A DNA stretch of 64,000 nt from JBBRBB01 sp038206235 (GCA_038206235.1 JBBRBB010000008.1:1-64000); one strand, 5' to 3'; shown: positions 27,435 through 36,035, counted from the stretch's first letter. Numbers and translations are program-made. Notes: generated from the sequence alone by a model not told the origin.

Positions 27435-27983
27435 ATGATGAAACAATTAGCAATCACATTTAGCGCGTTGATTTTTTTTATGCATGTGCAGGCGCAGCAT
27501 TATACACCTGTTGATGAATCCTCAGAAATAAAATTCACCATAAAAAACTTTGGTATCAGCACGCCGGGAACTTTTAAAGGATTGAAAGGAAGCATAGCTT
27601 TTTCGCCTGATAATCTTTCTGCAGCATTTTTTAATGCAACGATTGATGCGGCTACTATAAATACCGGCATTGATACAAGAAACAATCATTTAAAAAAAGA
27701 GGAATATTTTAATGTAGCCAAATACCCCTTGATCAATTTTGTTTCAACAAGACTAACTGCAAATGAAACAGAAAAAAATACTTATACTTTATTCGGAAAG
27801 CTTACCATTAAAGGCACAACAAAAGAAATTTCATTTCCTTTTAAAGCCGAACAGCAGGGCAATGGCATATTATTTACGGGCAGCTTTAAAATAAACCGGC
27901 GTGATTTTAAGGTAGGCGGAAACAGCATGGTATTGGGCGATAATGTAGAAATCTTCTTAAAAGTTTTTGCAAAAAAATTATAA
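27435..27983 (+). CDS. YceI-family periplasmic lipid/isoprenoid-binding protein
   Basis: The 182-aa protein has a signal peptide (to MHVQAQ) and one YceI-like domain: SSEIKFTIKNFGIST at the start, GTFKGLKGSIAF, DTRNNHLKKEEYFN in the middle, and LTIKGTTKEI and FKINRRDFKVGG strands. YceI proteins are lipocalin-like beta-barrels that bind polyisoprenoid or quinone-like amphiphiles. Its position directly after a prenyltransferase/PKS operon fits a role in carrying the lipid product, but that is inference; YceI genes also occur alone. Confidence 0.85.
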   Translation: MMKQLAITFSALIFFMHVQAQHYTPVDESSEIKFTIKNFGISTPGTFKGLKGSIAFSPDNLSAAFFNATIDAATINTGIDTRNNHLKKEEYFNVAKYPLINFVSTRLTANETEKNTYTLFGKLTIKGTTKEISFPFKAEQQGNGILFTGSFKINRRDFKVGGNSMVLGDNVEIFLKVFAKKL

Positions 27984-28108
27984 ACGGAAACAGATATATT
28001 CAAACCTTTGCTACATCAGATTTTGCGCAAATCCGCTACCCGTGTGGATTAGGTTTTTTTATGAGTTATATGGTCAGACCCGGGACGGTCAGACCTTGTT
28101 TACCATGC

Positions 28109-29659
28109 TTACTTTTTTATAAACTCATACGGATCGTATTCAATGAAATCGGCAACCTTTACTGTTACAGATTTTACTTTTCCCTGCCCCGCTGCGCCGT
28201 TCAGGCCAATATTCTCAACAGTAAAAGGAAAAATGGCTTTGCTAAATTCAGGGTCAGAGAACGTTGCATAAAAGCGGTTGCCACCCAATGATTCCAGCTT
28301 TGCATACATATCAGGATGATGAGAAAATTTCATTTTCAATTCCCCGTTCTCCAGCACCACATTCATAGCACCATAAACATTATTGAAATATTCACCTGTG
28401 TATGCTGTTAAAGGTAATGTTGTATTTAAATGAAGTGCAACAGAATCCTGCAGTTCTCTATCTTTCTTATCATCAATCATTTTTTGCTGATTATAAAAAC
28501 CCAGATATACTTTGCTGTAATTTCTATATTCCTTTCCAAAATAAGCATCCATTATTTCCCACTTCAGGGCTTCGTAAAAACTATTTTGATCCGTGTTTGT
28601 AAAAACAAGAATGCCGAGCTTTTCTTCGGGAATGAATGTTACACTGGTTACGAATCCATTTACACCACCGGTATGCGAAACGATTTTTCTTCCGCAATAT
28701 TCTTCTAAAAACAAGCCTAATCCATAGAGCGCAAAATGCCCTTTGTTATACAGTGTTCCGCCATTACCCAAAATAGAATGCGGTCTTCTTGTTTCCGCAA
28801 TCGCTGTTTCAGGAATAATCTGCGTGTTGAGATAATTGCCATTATTCAACTGGCACAAAATCCAATGGCTCATATCATTCACAGAAGAGCTTATGCTGCC
28901 TGCAGGTGCAAGATTATCAATATAACAATAAGGTATCTTTATCAGCTTGCCATCAGCAATTGTATGCGGAGTACATTTATTATTTGCAGGAGGAAAATCT
29001 TTACTTAATGCAAGCGTGTTGTTCATACCAAGCGGCACAAAAATTTTGTACTTTACAAAATCTTCCCATGGCATGCCTGCAGCTTTTGGAATAATTTCTC
29101 CCGCAGTTAAAAATGCTGCATTGGTGTAGCCCCATGTAGTTCTGAATGGATAGGCTGCTTTAATATGGCTCATTTTTTCTATCACTTCGCTTCTTGTAAG
29201 GTTCGATGTCCAGTAAGTAAAATCTCCCTGAAAAGTTCTGAAACCAATTCTATGACACAACAAATCGCGGATGATAGCCTGCTCTCCCGCGGCCTTATTC
29301 TCAAGTCTGAATTCAGGAATCCATTTGGTTACCTTATCATCCAATGATATTTTTTTCTCTGCATCGAGCATTGTCAGTGCCGTTGCTGTAAAGGCTTTCG
29401 TATTACTTCCTATCATAAATAAAGTATTCTCATCTACGCTGTCAGTGCCGCCCAATTCTTTTACTCCATAACCTTTCATCATTACTACTTTGCCGTTTCT
29501 AACTATACAAACGGCTGCGCCGGGAATTTGCCAATCAATGAGCGCCCTGTTTATATAAGCATCAAGACTGTCTGTAATAAAGGAAGGAAGAGAATCGGTT
29601 TGTGCAAAAAGCTCAGTGGCTAAAATGAATATGAATAGTGTAAGAATATATTTTTTCAT
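28109..29659 (-). CDS. Secreted serine hydrolase, class C beta-lactamase-like
   Basis: The 516-aa protein has a signal peptide (ending LFAQ), then a beta-lactamase/esterase domain with Ser85-x-x-Lys88 (GSNTKAF), YTN (WGYTNAAFL) and HTGG (SHTGGVNGF) motifs. The last ~110 residues form a DUF3471-like beta domain (YTGEYFNNVYGAMNVVLENG). The family includes D-aminopeptidases, esterases and PBP4-like enzymes; true beta-lactamase activity is not implied. Convergent with the YceI gene. Confidence 0.87.
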   Translation of the reverse strand: MKKYILTLFIFILATELFAQTDSLPSFITDSLDAYINRALIDWQIPGAAVCIVRNGKVVMMKGYGVKELGGTDSVDENTLFMIGSNTKAFTATALTMLDAEKKISLDDKVTKWIPEFRLENKAAGEQAIIRDLLCHRIGFRTFQGDFTYWTSNLTRSEVIEKMSHIKAAYPFRTTWGYTNAAFLTAGEIIPKAAGMPWEDFVKYKIFVPLGMNNTLALSKDFPPANNKCTPHTIADGKLIKIPYCYIDNLAPAGSISSSVNDMSHWILCQLNNGNYLNTQIIPETAIAETRRPHSILGNGGTLYNKGHFALYGLGLFLEEYCGRKIVSHTGGVNGFVTSVTFIPEEKLGILVFTNTDQNSFYEALKWEIMDAYFGKEYRNYSKVYLGFYNQQKMIDDKKDRELQDSVALHLNTTLPLTAYTGEYFNNVYGAMNVVLENGELKMKFSHHPDMYAKLESLGGNRFYATFSDPEFSKAIFPFTVENIGLNGAAGQGKVKSVTVKVADFIEYDPYEFIKK

Positions 29660-29823
29660 AGCAGAATTTTTTTATAGAGGTATTTAAAAAATTGGAATTT
29701 GAAATTACAATTAATTGTGAAGAAGCATACATAAAAAAGCATCATGCAGTTTTAAAACAACTTTGCATAGACAAAGCTTTAAACAAAACACGATGCGCTG
29801 TAAAAGAAAAATTATCAGTCTGA

Positions 29824-30246
29824 TTACCATTTATCCGCTTCGGGGGTTTCGTCGGGTATTACGGCAGCGGTACCTGTTTCCTCAGTTTCAGGTTCAGGGT
29901 TATTGCTTATTTCAGCAGATTCAATTGTGCCGGTACCATCTGGCGGCGTTTCAGGATAATCATGGTTGAATGCATCAAAATCAAAATCGGGCATCAGGTC
30001 TGTTTTTACAAAATCAACCGCTTCGGTCAATGCTTTAATAAACTTATTAAAGTCTTCCTTATAAATAAAAATCTTGTGCCTGTCGTAGCCGTCTTCATTA
30101 AATTTTTTCCTGCTTTCGGTAATGGTAAGAAAAAAATCATTTCCGCGGGTTTCTTTTACATCGAAGAAATAGGTTCTTCTTTTACCTGCTCTAAGCCGCT
30201 TGCTGTAAGCGCTTTCCATTCTCTTTTCGTTGTTTTCGTACGCCAC
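29824..30246 (-). CDS. PUR-alpha-like nucleic-acid-binding protein (DUF3276)
   Basis: The 140-aa protein matches the Bacteroidota PUR-alpha/DUF3276 family: a basic start (SAYSKRLRAGKRRTYFFDVKET), then DFFLTITESRKK, KIFIYKEDFNKF and an acidic proline-rich tail. The Borrelia homologue binds DNA and RNA. Single gene with its own -7 box (TATATTTG on the minus strand at 30289-30296). Confidence 0.85.
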   Translation of the reverse strand: MAYENNEKRMESAYSKRLRAGKRRTYFFDVKETRGNDFFLTITESRKKFNEDGYDRHKIFIYKEDFNKFIKALTEAVDFVKTDLMPDFDFDAFNHDYPETPPDGTGTIESAEISNNPEPETEETGTAAVIPDETPEADKW

Positions 30247-30288
30247 TGTTTAATTGATTTTGGTTTTTGATAATTTTTTAAATGCAGG

Positions 30289-30296
30289 CAAATATA
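30289..30296 (-). promoter_or_regulatory. -7 box (TATATTTG) for the DUF3276 gene
   Basis: An exact TAnnTTTG match on the minus strand about 42 bases upstream of the DUF3276 start codon. Confidence 0.5.
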
Positions 30297-30328
30297 ATAT
30301 TGTTTTGCATTTAAAACTCATGCATTGT

Positions 30329-30400
30329 AAACCTCACAGGTCTTCAAGACCTGTGAGGTTTAATCTCCATTTATCCCAGCCAAAAGACCTGTGAGGTTTC
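30329..30400. repeat. Palindromic AGGTC repeat (bidirectional hairpin)
   Basis: A 16-bp perfect palindromic stem (AAACCTCACAGGTCTT and its complement around one base, 30329-30361) is followed by an extra half-copy at 30382-30400, just after the ABC transporter stop. Related copies lie at 33652-33744. It may end transcription of the ABC gene and belongs to a dispersed intergenic family. Confidence 0.7.
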
Positions 30401-30402
30401 TT

Positions 30403-32235
30403 TCAAGCTTCTTCCTGTTTGGCTTTTTTAATCTGAAGATTATACAACTGTCTGTAATATCCATTTAGATACATTAGCTCTTCGTGTGTTCCCTGCTCAA
30501 TAATCTCACCCTCATCAATTACAACAATCTTGCTGAAATTAAATGCTGTAAATATTCTATGAGTAATAATAATAGTTGTTTTACCGGTTGAAATTTCATC
30601 AAGATTATGAATTATCTGGTTTTCTGTTTTTGCATCAACGGAGCTGAGGCAATCATCAAACAACATAATGCTTCCTTTTTTCAACAATGCTCTTGCGATA
30701 GATATACGCTGCTTTTGTCCGCCGCTTAATGTTACGCCGCGTTCTCCCACCGCAGTTTCATATCCCTTTTGCAAATCTTGTATTTCAGCATCAATGCTGG
30801 CATTGCGGGCAGCCTGCTGCACAGCTTCGAATGGCATAAGCTTATTTGAACCAAAATTTATATTGCCATTTACTGTATCGCTGAACAGAAAAACATCCTG
30901 CGGCACATAGCTGATATAATTTCTTAATACATGAAGCGGTATGATGGATATATCTTTTTTGCCAATCTTTATCTTTCCTTCATTGGGCACATAAAAGCGT
31001 AACAGCAATTGCGCAAGGGTTGATTTGCCGCTGCCCGTTTTACCAAGAATAAGAATCTTTTGCCCCTGTTTAATTTCCAGTGAAAAATTTTTTATTGCTG
31101 TAATGCCCGTATGCGGATAAGTGAAAGTAACCTTGCTGAAAATAATGTCACCGCCATTAAATTCAGATTCATTTATAAGATTGCGAGGCTCATCTTTTAT
31201 AGACGGCTCTGTATTTAAAAATTCATTTACTCTCTTTTGGGATGCAGATGCCCGCTGCACCATGCTTGCTACCCAGCCTATGGAGCTTACGGGAAAAGTA
31301 AGCATATTGATATAAATTACAAACTCCACGATTGTTCCCACCTTTTGCGGATCATTCAGCGCCAGTTGTCCGCCAATTAAAATAGTAAGCAGTGTGCTAA
31401 GACCAATCATTAATGAAATGCCCGGAAAATAAATAGCATCTACTCTGGCAAGGCTTACTGCATTTTTTCTGTAGTCTTCGCTGTTCTTTTTAAAAAACCC
31501 AAGCATCGCTTTCTCCTGCACAAATGATTTTATTACCCTGATGCCTGAGTACGACTCCTGTGCATTTGTTGTTAAAAGAGAAAGTAAGCTCTGCACTTTT
31601 TCACTTTTTTTATGAATGAGGGTATTTATAAAATAGATAAGAAGAGCCAGAAGGGGAAGGGGCGCAAAAACAATAAGCGTTAAATGCACATCTTTCCTAA
31701 GCATGTTTACAAGGCAAAAAGAAATTAGCGCTACAAGATTGGTAAGATACATAATTGCAGGCCCTGCATACATGCGTACGCGGCTTACATCTTCCGTAAT
31801 GCGGTTCATTAAATCGCCGGTGCTGTGTATTTTGAAAAATGTGGAATCAAGCTTTTGGTAATGGTTGTAAATATCATTCTTTAAATCATATTCAATATGG
31901 CGGCTCATAACAATTATTGTTTGGCGCATAAAAAACATAAGCAAGCCTCTTAGTAATGCAAGCAAAAGAATAGTTGCACTGCATATTAAAACAAGCTTGC
32001 TGAATTCAAGGTTACTTATCCAGCTTAAAAATAATTGCGTAAGCTTTCCATACGCTTCTTTAAATGCTGAATGTTTTGCACCGGGCAAATGTTGCTGCAC
32101 CTGCCCTACAACATAACCGGTTATTTCAGGGGCCAGCACTGCAAAATAGTTTGAGGCAATAACAAAAAGAATTCCGGCAAATAAACGAACACGGTATTTC
32201 CAGAAATATTTATTAAGTGCAGAAAGATGTTTCAT
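30403..32235 (-). CDS. ABC exporter half-transporter (MsbA/MdlA-like)
   Basis: The protein (610 aa from the ATG at 32235) has a six-helix type I exporter domain and a nucleotide-binding domain with Walker A (LGKTGSGKSTLAQ), signature LSGGQKQRISIARAL and H-loop ITHRIF. Walker B reads IMLFDDCLSSVDAKT: Asp replaces the catalytic Glu, as in the degenerate subunit of heterodimeric MdlA/YheI-type exporters. No partner gene is in the window. An upstream in-frame start at 32301 exists, but a TATCTTTG -7 box lies between the two starts, so 32235 is preferred. Confidence 0.85.
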   Translation of the reverse strand: MKHLSALNKYFWKYRVRLFAGILFVIASNYFAVLAPEITGYVVGQVQQHLPGAKHSAFKEAYGKLTQLFLSWISNLEFSKLVLICSATILLLALLRGLLMFFMRQTIIVMSRHIEYDLKNDIYNHYQKLDSTFFKIHSTGDLMNRITEDVSRVRMYAGPAIMYLTNLVALISFCLVNMLRKDVHLTLIVFAPLPLLALLIYFINTLIHKKSEKVQSLLSLLTTNAQESYSGIRVIKSFVQEKAMLGFFKKNSEDYRKNAVSLARVDAIYFPGISLMIGLSTLLTILIGGQLALNDPQKVGTIVEFVIYINMLTFPVSSIGWVASMVQRASASQKRVNEFLNTEPSIKDEPRNLINESEFNGGDIIFSKVTFTYPHTGITAIKNFSLEIKQGQKILILGKTGSGKSTLAQLLLRFYVPNEGKIKIGKKDISIIPLHVLRNYISYVPQDVFLFSDTVNGNINFGSNKLMPFEAVQQAARNASIDAEIQDLQKGYETAVGERGVTLSGGQKQRISIARALLKKGSIMLFDDCLSSVDAKTENQIIHNLDEISTGKTTIIITHRIFTAFNFSKIVVIDEGEIIEQGTHEELMYLNGYYRQLYNLQIKKAKQEEA

Positions 32236-32243
32236 GCAAGGGG

Positions 32244-32251
32244 CAAAGATA
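32244..32251 (-). promoter_or_regulatory. -7 box (TATCTTTG) for the ABC exporter gene
   Basis: An exact TAnnTTTG match lies eight bases before the chosen ATG, implying a very short or absent 5' leader and excluding the upstream start. Confidence 0.45.
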
Positions 32252-32344
32252 AGATTCAAAAAAATGGCGAGTGGAAAAGGAGAATGGAGAATTATGGGCA
32301 CAATGCAAACCCGGCAATTGATAACAAAGCTTCAGTGAATAGAT

Positions 32345-33622
32345 TTAATCAATCAGGGCAGCCATTTTTTTTATCAGCAATTTTTTTTCACTTGCGGAAT
32401 TAGTGAATGTGAGGGCATTCATCATATAATTTAATGCATCTTCTTTATTGCCGCTTGCAGCAACCAGTTCACCCATGGCAGCATTAAAAAGATATTGTGT
32501 TTTTAATAATAATTCTATACCCGGAATTTGCATTATGTCATTAATAGCTTCTTGCGGTGATTGCACTTTACTCATCACGATTGCCCTGTTTAAAGCCGTT
32601 ACCGGAGAAAAATTTTTTTCCAATAGCAAATCATAAAGTGTCAAAATTTTTTTCCAATTAATTTGCTCATAGCTTTTTGCCGAGCAGTACAAAGAAGCAA
32701 TCGCAGCCTCTAAATGATATATACTCATCTCTTCTCCTGCTGCAGACTCATCTAAAAAATAAAATCCTCTTTCAACCAACATCCAATTCCATTTACTGCG
32801 GTCTTGCTCATTCATTAAAATAATCTCATCATTTTCATCAAGTCTCGCATCAAGCCGCGATGCCTGAAAGCACATCAGCGCAAGGAGCGCAAAAGACTCC
32901 CGGTTATTTGTCTGCCTGTGCTGTGTAAGAAGTGTGCACAACCGCATGGCTTCTTCGCACAAATCTTTTCTTATCAATTTTTCATTGTCCGCAGAATTAT
33001 ATCCTTCATTAAAGATGAGATACAAAACACGCTGCACATTTTCTAATCGTTTCTGTAATTCATTTCCGGAAGGAATTTCAAACTGAATATTATTTTCTTT
33101 GATGTGCTGCTTTGCACGGAACAATCTTTTGCTGATGGCTAAAACATTTGATACCAATGCTTTTGAAATTTCCTGCGCACTGAAACCGGAGATAGTTTTT
33201 AATGTGAGCGCAATTTGATCTTCATCACTCAACTGCGGATGGCAACAGGTAAATATCATGCGCAACTGATTATCTTCAATCTCAGTCTCCAAAAAAATTT
33301 GTTTTATTGTTTCAGAAGCAGTGTATTCAGATTGCAACTGATATTTAAGGTCGGCAGCGAATTCTTTTTTATAGCGCTCTCTGCGTATAATATCAATCGC
33401 TCTATTTTTTGCTGTTTGCATTAACCAGCCTGAAGGGTTTTGCGGCAAGCCTTTATACTTCCACACTTCTACCGCTTTTGCAAAAGCATCCTGCACCACA
33501 TCTTCGGCCAATTCTAAATTATGAATGCCAAACAGACGGGTTAAAATGGCAATCATCTTTCCCGCTTCGTAACGGAAAAGATGATTGAGCAAGAAAGAAA
33601 TTGCTGATTGTTGTTCGTTCAA
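32345..33622 (-). CDS. ECF42-type RNA polymerase sigma factor with C-terminal TPR-like extension
   Basis: The 425-aa protein has sigma region 2 (LAEDVVQDAFAKAVEVW, PSGWLMQTAKNRAIDIIRRE), sigma region 4 (ISGFSAQEISKALVSNVLAISKRLFRAK) and a long all-helical C-terminal domain (DUF6596/TPR-like; EGYNSADNEKLIRKDLCEEA). This architecture defines ECF42, in which the C-terminal domain is needed for activity and a DGPF/YCII protein is the usual gene partner. That partner is at 35172-35525. The start appears to be TTG; no ATG is available before the upstream in-frame stop. It is the last gene of a same-strand set with VOC, AHSA1 and YCII genes. Confidence 0.87.
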   Translation of the reverse strand: MNEQQSAISFLLNHLFRYEAGKMIAILTRLFGIHNLELAEDVVQDAFAKAVEVWKYKGLPQNPSGWLMQTAKNRAIDIIRRERYKKEFAADLKYQLQSEYTASETIKQIFLETEIEDNQLRMIFTCCHPQLSDEDQIALTLKTISGFSAQEISKALVSNVLAISKRLFRAKQHIKENNIQFEIPSGNELQKRLENVQRVLYLIFNEGYNSADNEKLIRKDLCEEAMRLCTLLTQHRQTNNRESFALLALMCFQASRLDARLDENDEIILMNEQDRSKWNWMLVERGFYFLDESAAGEEMSIYHLEAAIASLYCSAKSYEQINWKKILTLYDLLLEKNFSPVTALNRAIVMSKVQSPQEAINDIMQIPGIELLLKTQYLFNAAMGELVAASGNKEDALNYMMNALTFTNSASEKKLLIKKMAALID

Positions 33623-33651
33623 ATGAAAGGGGTTTTAAACCTGAAAGACTA

Positions 33652-33744
33652 AACCTCACAGGTCTTTGGAGACGCTTTCAAACCTCACAGGTCTTAAAGA
33701 CTTGTGAGGTTTTCACAGACCCGTGAGGTTGTTGCAGACCTCTG
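33652..33744. repeat. Cluster of AGGTC palindromic half-repeats
   Basis: At least four half-copies of the AACCTCACAGGTCTT motif in both orientations (one variant reads AGACTTGTGAGGTT, another AGACCCGTGAGGTT) fill the gap between the ECF42 and VOC genes. Same family as 30329-30400. Confidence 0.7.
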
Positions 33745-33791
33745 AGTTTTTAATGGGTTTGCAGACACTTGCGAGTGTACAGACACCAGTG

Positions 33792-34175
33792 CTACTTCTG
33801 CGAATGCAATGCCATGCGGTTTCCTTCCGTGTCAGTAAAAAAAGCCATAAAACCTATCTCTGGCGTTATCTGCGTTTTGGGCATAATAATTTTACCGCCG
33901 GCTTTTTCTATTTTGTCTGCAACTGTTTGCAAATCGGGATTGCTGTTGAGATAAACAACAACGCCCTCCATAGAAGGTTTGTGAAAATCGCTTTTGCAGA
34001 GAGCGCCGTTGGCTTTACCGCTTCCCGCTTGAAAAGGAAAGAATGCCATTTTCATGTTCATCATTTCCTGCTCTTCCATAGAGAAGCCAAAAATGGTTTC
34101 ATAAAATTTTTTTGCACGCTGAATGTCTGTTGCCGGAATTTCGAACCAGTTGAGACTGTTAGTTGAAGCATCCAT
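33792..34175 (-). CDS. VOC (glyoxalase/bleomycin resistance) family protein
   Basis: The 127-aa protein begins NSLNWFEIPATDIQRAKKFYETIFGF, the hallmark of single-module VOC proteins. It continues with KANGALCKSD, GVVVYLNSN and FTDTEGNRMALHS, where the usual metal-binding Glu near the end is replaced. Probable non-enzymatic or unknown-substrate member. It lies between the ECF42 sigma factor and the AHSA1 gene on the same strand. Confidence 0.82.
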   Translation of the reverse strand: MDASTNSLNWFEIPATDIQRAKKFYETIFGFSMEEQEMMNMKMAFFPFQAGSGKANGALCKSDFHKPSMEGVVVYLNSNPDLQTVADKIEKAGGKIIMPKTQITPEIGFMAFFTDTEGNRMALHSQK

Positions 34176-34574
34176 AATAATTGTTTTTGCTCTTCAATCA
34201 AGTTTATATTTTTGAATGAAGAAAGTGAATAATAAAAAAACTGTGAGATTAAATTTACCACACATTGCTATTATTGGTCTGATGGCTTTCGCATAAGGGA
34301 TAAATGAAGTTTTAAAAGAAGGGATTACTTGCACGCACTTTCCCGATGCATCGGGATTCATAGAAAGCATCCCGCAAGTGCGGGATTTGATTACCGATTA
34401 AAACCCATCTTTTAATCCCGCCTTAGGCGGGAGCATTTATCTTTTTGTTAGGTGCTGGTTTGCTTTTCCCACGAAGATGTGTCGTCCGTGTCAGCACACA
34501 CTTGGTAGAAGCGATTTACATTAGAAGCGATGTTGGTGCAAGTTTGCATTACGGTTTTACTTTTGGTCTTTGTC
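34176..34574. repeat. Gene-free region with a cluster of TCCCG...CGGGA palindromes
   Basis: Three compact palindromes lie in about 100 bases: TCCCGATGCATCGGGA (34341-34356), TCCCGCA/TGCGGGA (34370-34385) and TCCCGCC/GGCGGGA (34416-34432). The second matches, with one central base pair changed, palindromes inside dnaG at 57603 and 57795. No gene is supported here. Confidence 0.65.
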
Positions 34575-35024
34575 TCACTTTTCTTTTTGGTCGGGTCGTC
34601 CTTTACTTGTGGTTATCAAGCTCAATAAGCTCTGCTGCAAATAATGGTTCCATCCATTTGAACAGTCATTGAAACATTCAATTTCGGGAACTAAACCTAA
34701 GTGGGTGAAGCGGATTTGCGTTTTGTTATCCTGTTTAGAGATTTCAAAACTAATTTTTGTTCCCGTCCATTCGCTTTTGTTTTTAATAAAAGTAAGTTTA
34801 CTATCTGTGACAAGCCAAACGACTTTTTTGTCTGGAATAACTTCTATTATTTTTTGTTTGGAATAATGATAGGGTTTGTGCTGATATGCAAACTCATCAT
34901 TGAGTTTGTCTGAATTGCCTTCAAGTCCTTCTGACCACCATCCACGAACATTATTGATGGCCTTGAACACTTCTTTCGGAGATTGGTCTACCAAAAAGGT
35001 AGTGGTGAAATTTTTATTTTGCAT
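34575..35024 (-). CDS. SRPBCC/AHSA1-like ligand-binding protein
   Basis: The 149-aa protein has the AHSA1/SRPBCC (START-like) pattern: FTTTFLVDQSPKEVFKAINNVRGWWSE at the start, then strands VVWLVTD, GTKISFEIS and TQIRFTHLGL, and a long C-terminal helix (GWNHYLQQSLLSLIT). Members bind hydrophobic ligands. AHSA1 genes often sit near ECF42/YCII sets. The start is ATG with no Shine-Dalgarno, normal for this phylum. Confidence 0.82.
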   Translation of the reverse strand: MQNKNFTTTFLVDQSPKEVFKAINNVRGWWSEGLEGNSDKLNDEFAYQHKPYHYSKQKIIEVIPDKKVVWLVTDSKLTFIKNKSEWTGTKISFEISKQDNKTQIRFTHLGLVPEIECFNDCSNGWNHYLQQSLLSLITTSKGRPDQKEK

Positions 35025-35171
35025 GGTTTTACTTTTTTTATTAATTAATGTTTTTTAAGTGTCAAAGTTAAATTTATTGTCTGTCAGTTAAATTTGTCAA
35101 AGTTCATTTCTTGCAGAAAGTTTCAAGTTAGCACTGTCCCCAAAACTTGCAGCTAACAGCCGTCTAACCGT

Positions 35172-35525
35172 TTACATGGCCGGTAGTTCTCGTATTTCTC
35201 TTACTTCTACAAAGCCGTTATCAAATTCAAGAATAGGACAATCTTTGGAAATGGTAACAGCCTCATCGAAAGAATCTGCTTTGCAAATAAGATAACCGCC
35301 AACAATTTCTTTTCCTTCTGTATAAGGTCCATCGGTAACAACTTTTTTGCTTCCTTTTACCAGCTTGCCTTCTTTGTTTAAAGGTTGTGCACCCACAAAA
35401 GTTCCTTTATCTCTCAGGTTGCCCATCCATTGAAACCATTTCTGCATGTGGGCTTGTGATTGCTCAGGTGAAAGATTTTGCATTGGTGCATCACCGCCTC
35501 TGAATAAAAATAAGAATTCTGACAT
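35172..35525 (-). CDS. YCII-related (DGPF domain) protein
   Basis: The 117-aa protein (MSEFLFLFRGGD start) contains the VVTDGPYTEGKEIVGGY core that defines the DGPF/YCII family, a ferredoxin-like fold of unknown activity. The family is the standard gene neighbour of ECF42 sigma factors. It is first in the minus-strand set of four. Confidence 0.87.
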   Translation of the reverse strand: MSEFLFLFRGGDAPMQNLSPEQSQAHMQKWFQWMGNLRDKGTFVGAQPLNKEGKLVKGSKKVVTDGPYTEGKEIVGGYLICKADSFDEAVTISKDCPILEFDNGFVEVREIRELPAM

Positions 35526-35645
35526 GATTTTAATTTTTTAAAATGAATAAATAAAGTTTATAAAAATAATTCAGATTAGTAACGAATGGCTTTACATGAA
35601 AAGGACAAAAAGATAAAGTTTTTTTTGGAAAGATTTTTCAAACGT

Positions 35646-35653
35646 TATTTTTG
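35646..35653 (+). promoter_or_regulatory. Duplicated tRNA promoter (-7 box TATTTTTG)
   Basis: TATTTTTG matches TAnnTTTG and is part of a copied segment (TTTCAAACGTTATTTTTGCAG) identical to the one before the intact tRNA-Ser at 36057. A TTTTTTTTGG about 20 bases upstream could be the -33 region. Confidence 0.55.
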
Positions 35654-35657
35654 CAGT

Positions 35658-35746
35658 GGAGGGATGTCAGAGCGGTTTAATGAGGCGGTCTTGCTCACAG
35701 AGTCCTGCGGAAAAACCGTTGACCCAAAAGGTCCGGGGGTTCGAAT
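35658..35746 (+). pseudogene. Interrupted tRNA-Ser duplicate
   Basis: The sequence copies the intact tRNA-Ser at 36069 base for base from GGAGGGA through the D arm, variable arm and GGTTCGAAT. Two differences: 18 bases are inserted within the anticodon (between bases 35 and 36), and the 3' side of the T arm and acceptor stem is lost after 35746, so the acceptor cannot form. It is therefore not a functional tRNA unless the insert is removed and the end repaired. The GIY-YIG gene starts 40 bases further on. Confidence 0.8.
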
Positions 35747-35786
35747 TCTTCGCCATAAGCTTTCAGTTCCGGAAGCATTTTTGTTT

Positions 35787-36035
35787 ATGCATTTTACTTA
35801 TATTTTAAAGAGTATCAAAGATAGTGGTTACTACTATGGCCATTGTGAGAATTTAGATATAAGATTGAAAAGGCATAACCAGGGAAAGGTTCGCAGCACC
35901 AAAGGCCGTAAGCCTTTTGCACTTCATTATTTTGAAACTTTTGAAACAAAATCAGCGGCATATAACAGAGAACTTTTTTTTAAAAGTTTTGAAGGGAGAA
36001 AATGGTTATATGAAAATAAAATTATTGAAGTGTGA
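35787..36035 (+). CDS. GIY-YIG nuclease domain protein
   Basis: The 82-aa protein starts at an internal ATG (MHFTYILKSIKDSGYYYGHC). A longer frame upstream only reads through tRNA sequence. The GIY and YIG-like motifs are TYILKS and YYYGHC, followed by the Arg (LDIRLKRHNQG) and Glu (YNRELFFKS) expected in the active site. Single-domain GIY-YIG proteins of this size (URI/UPF0213-like) are common in Bacteroidota, and from memory often lie beside tRNA-Ser genes. Here it is bracketed by a broken and an intact tRNA-Ser with duplicated promoters, which suggests mobility. Confidence 0.85.
   Translation: MHFTYILKSIKDSGYYYGHCENLDIRLKRHNQGKVRSTKGRKPFALHYFETFETKSAAYNRELFFKSFEGRKWLYENKIIEV

Noticed and set aside
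34445..34672. 75-codon ORF overlapping the AHSA1 gene
   Set aside because: It runs antisense through the end of a well-supported gene and has no recognisable features.
35658..35746. Second functional tRNA-Ser
   Set aside because: The anticodon is split by 18 bases and the 3' acceptor strand is missing.
35586..35786. N-terminal extension of the GIY-YIG protein
   Set aside because: The extension (GMSERFNEAVL...) is translated tRNA and promoter sequence; the domain starts at the inner ATG.
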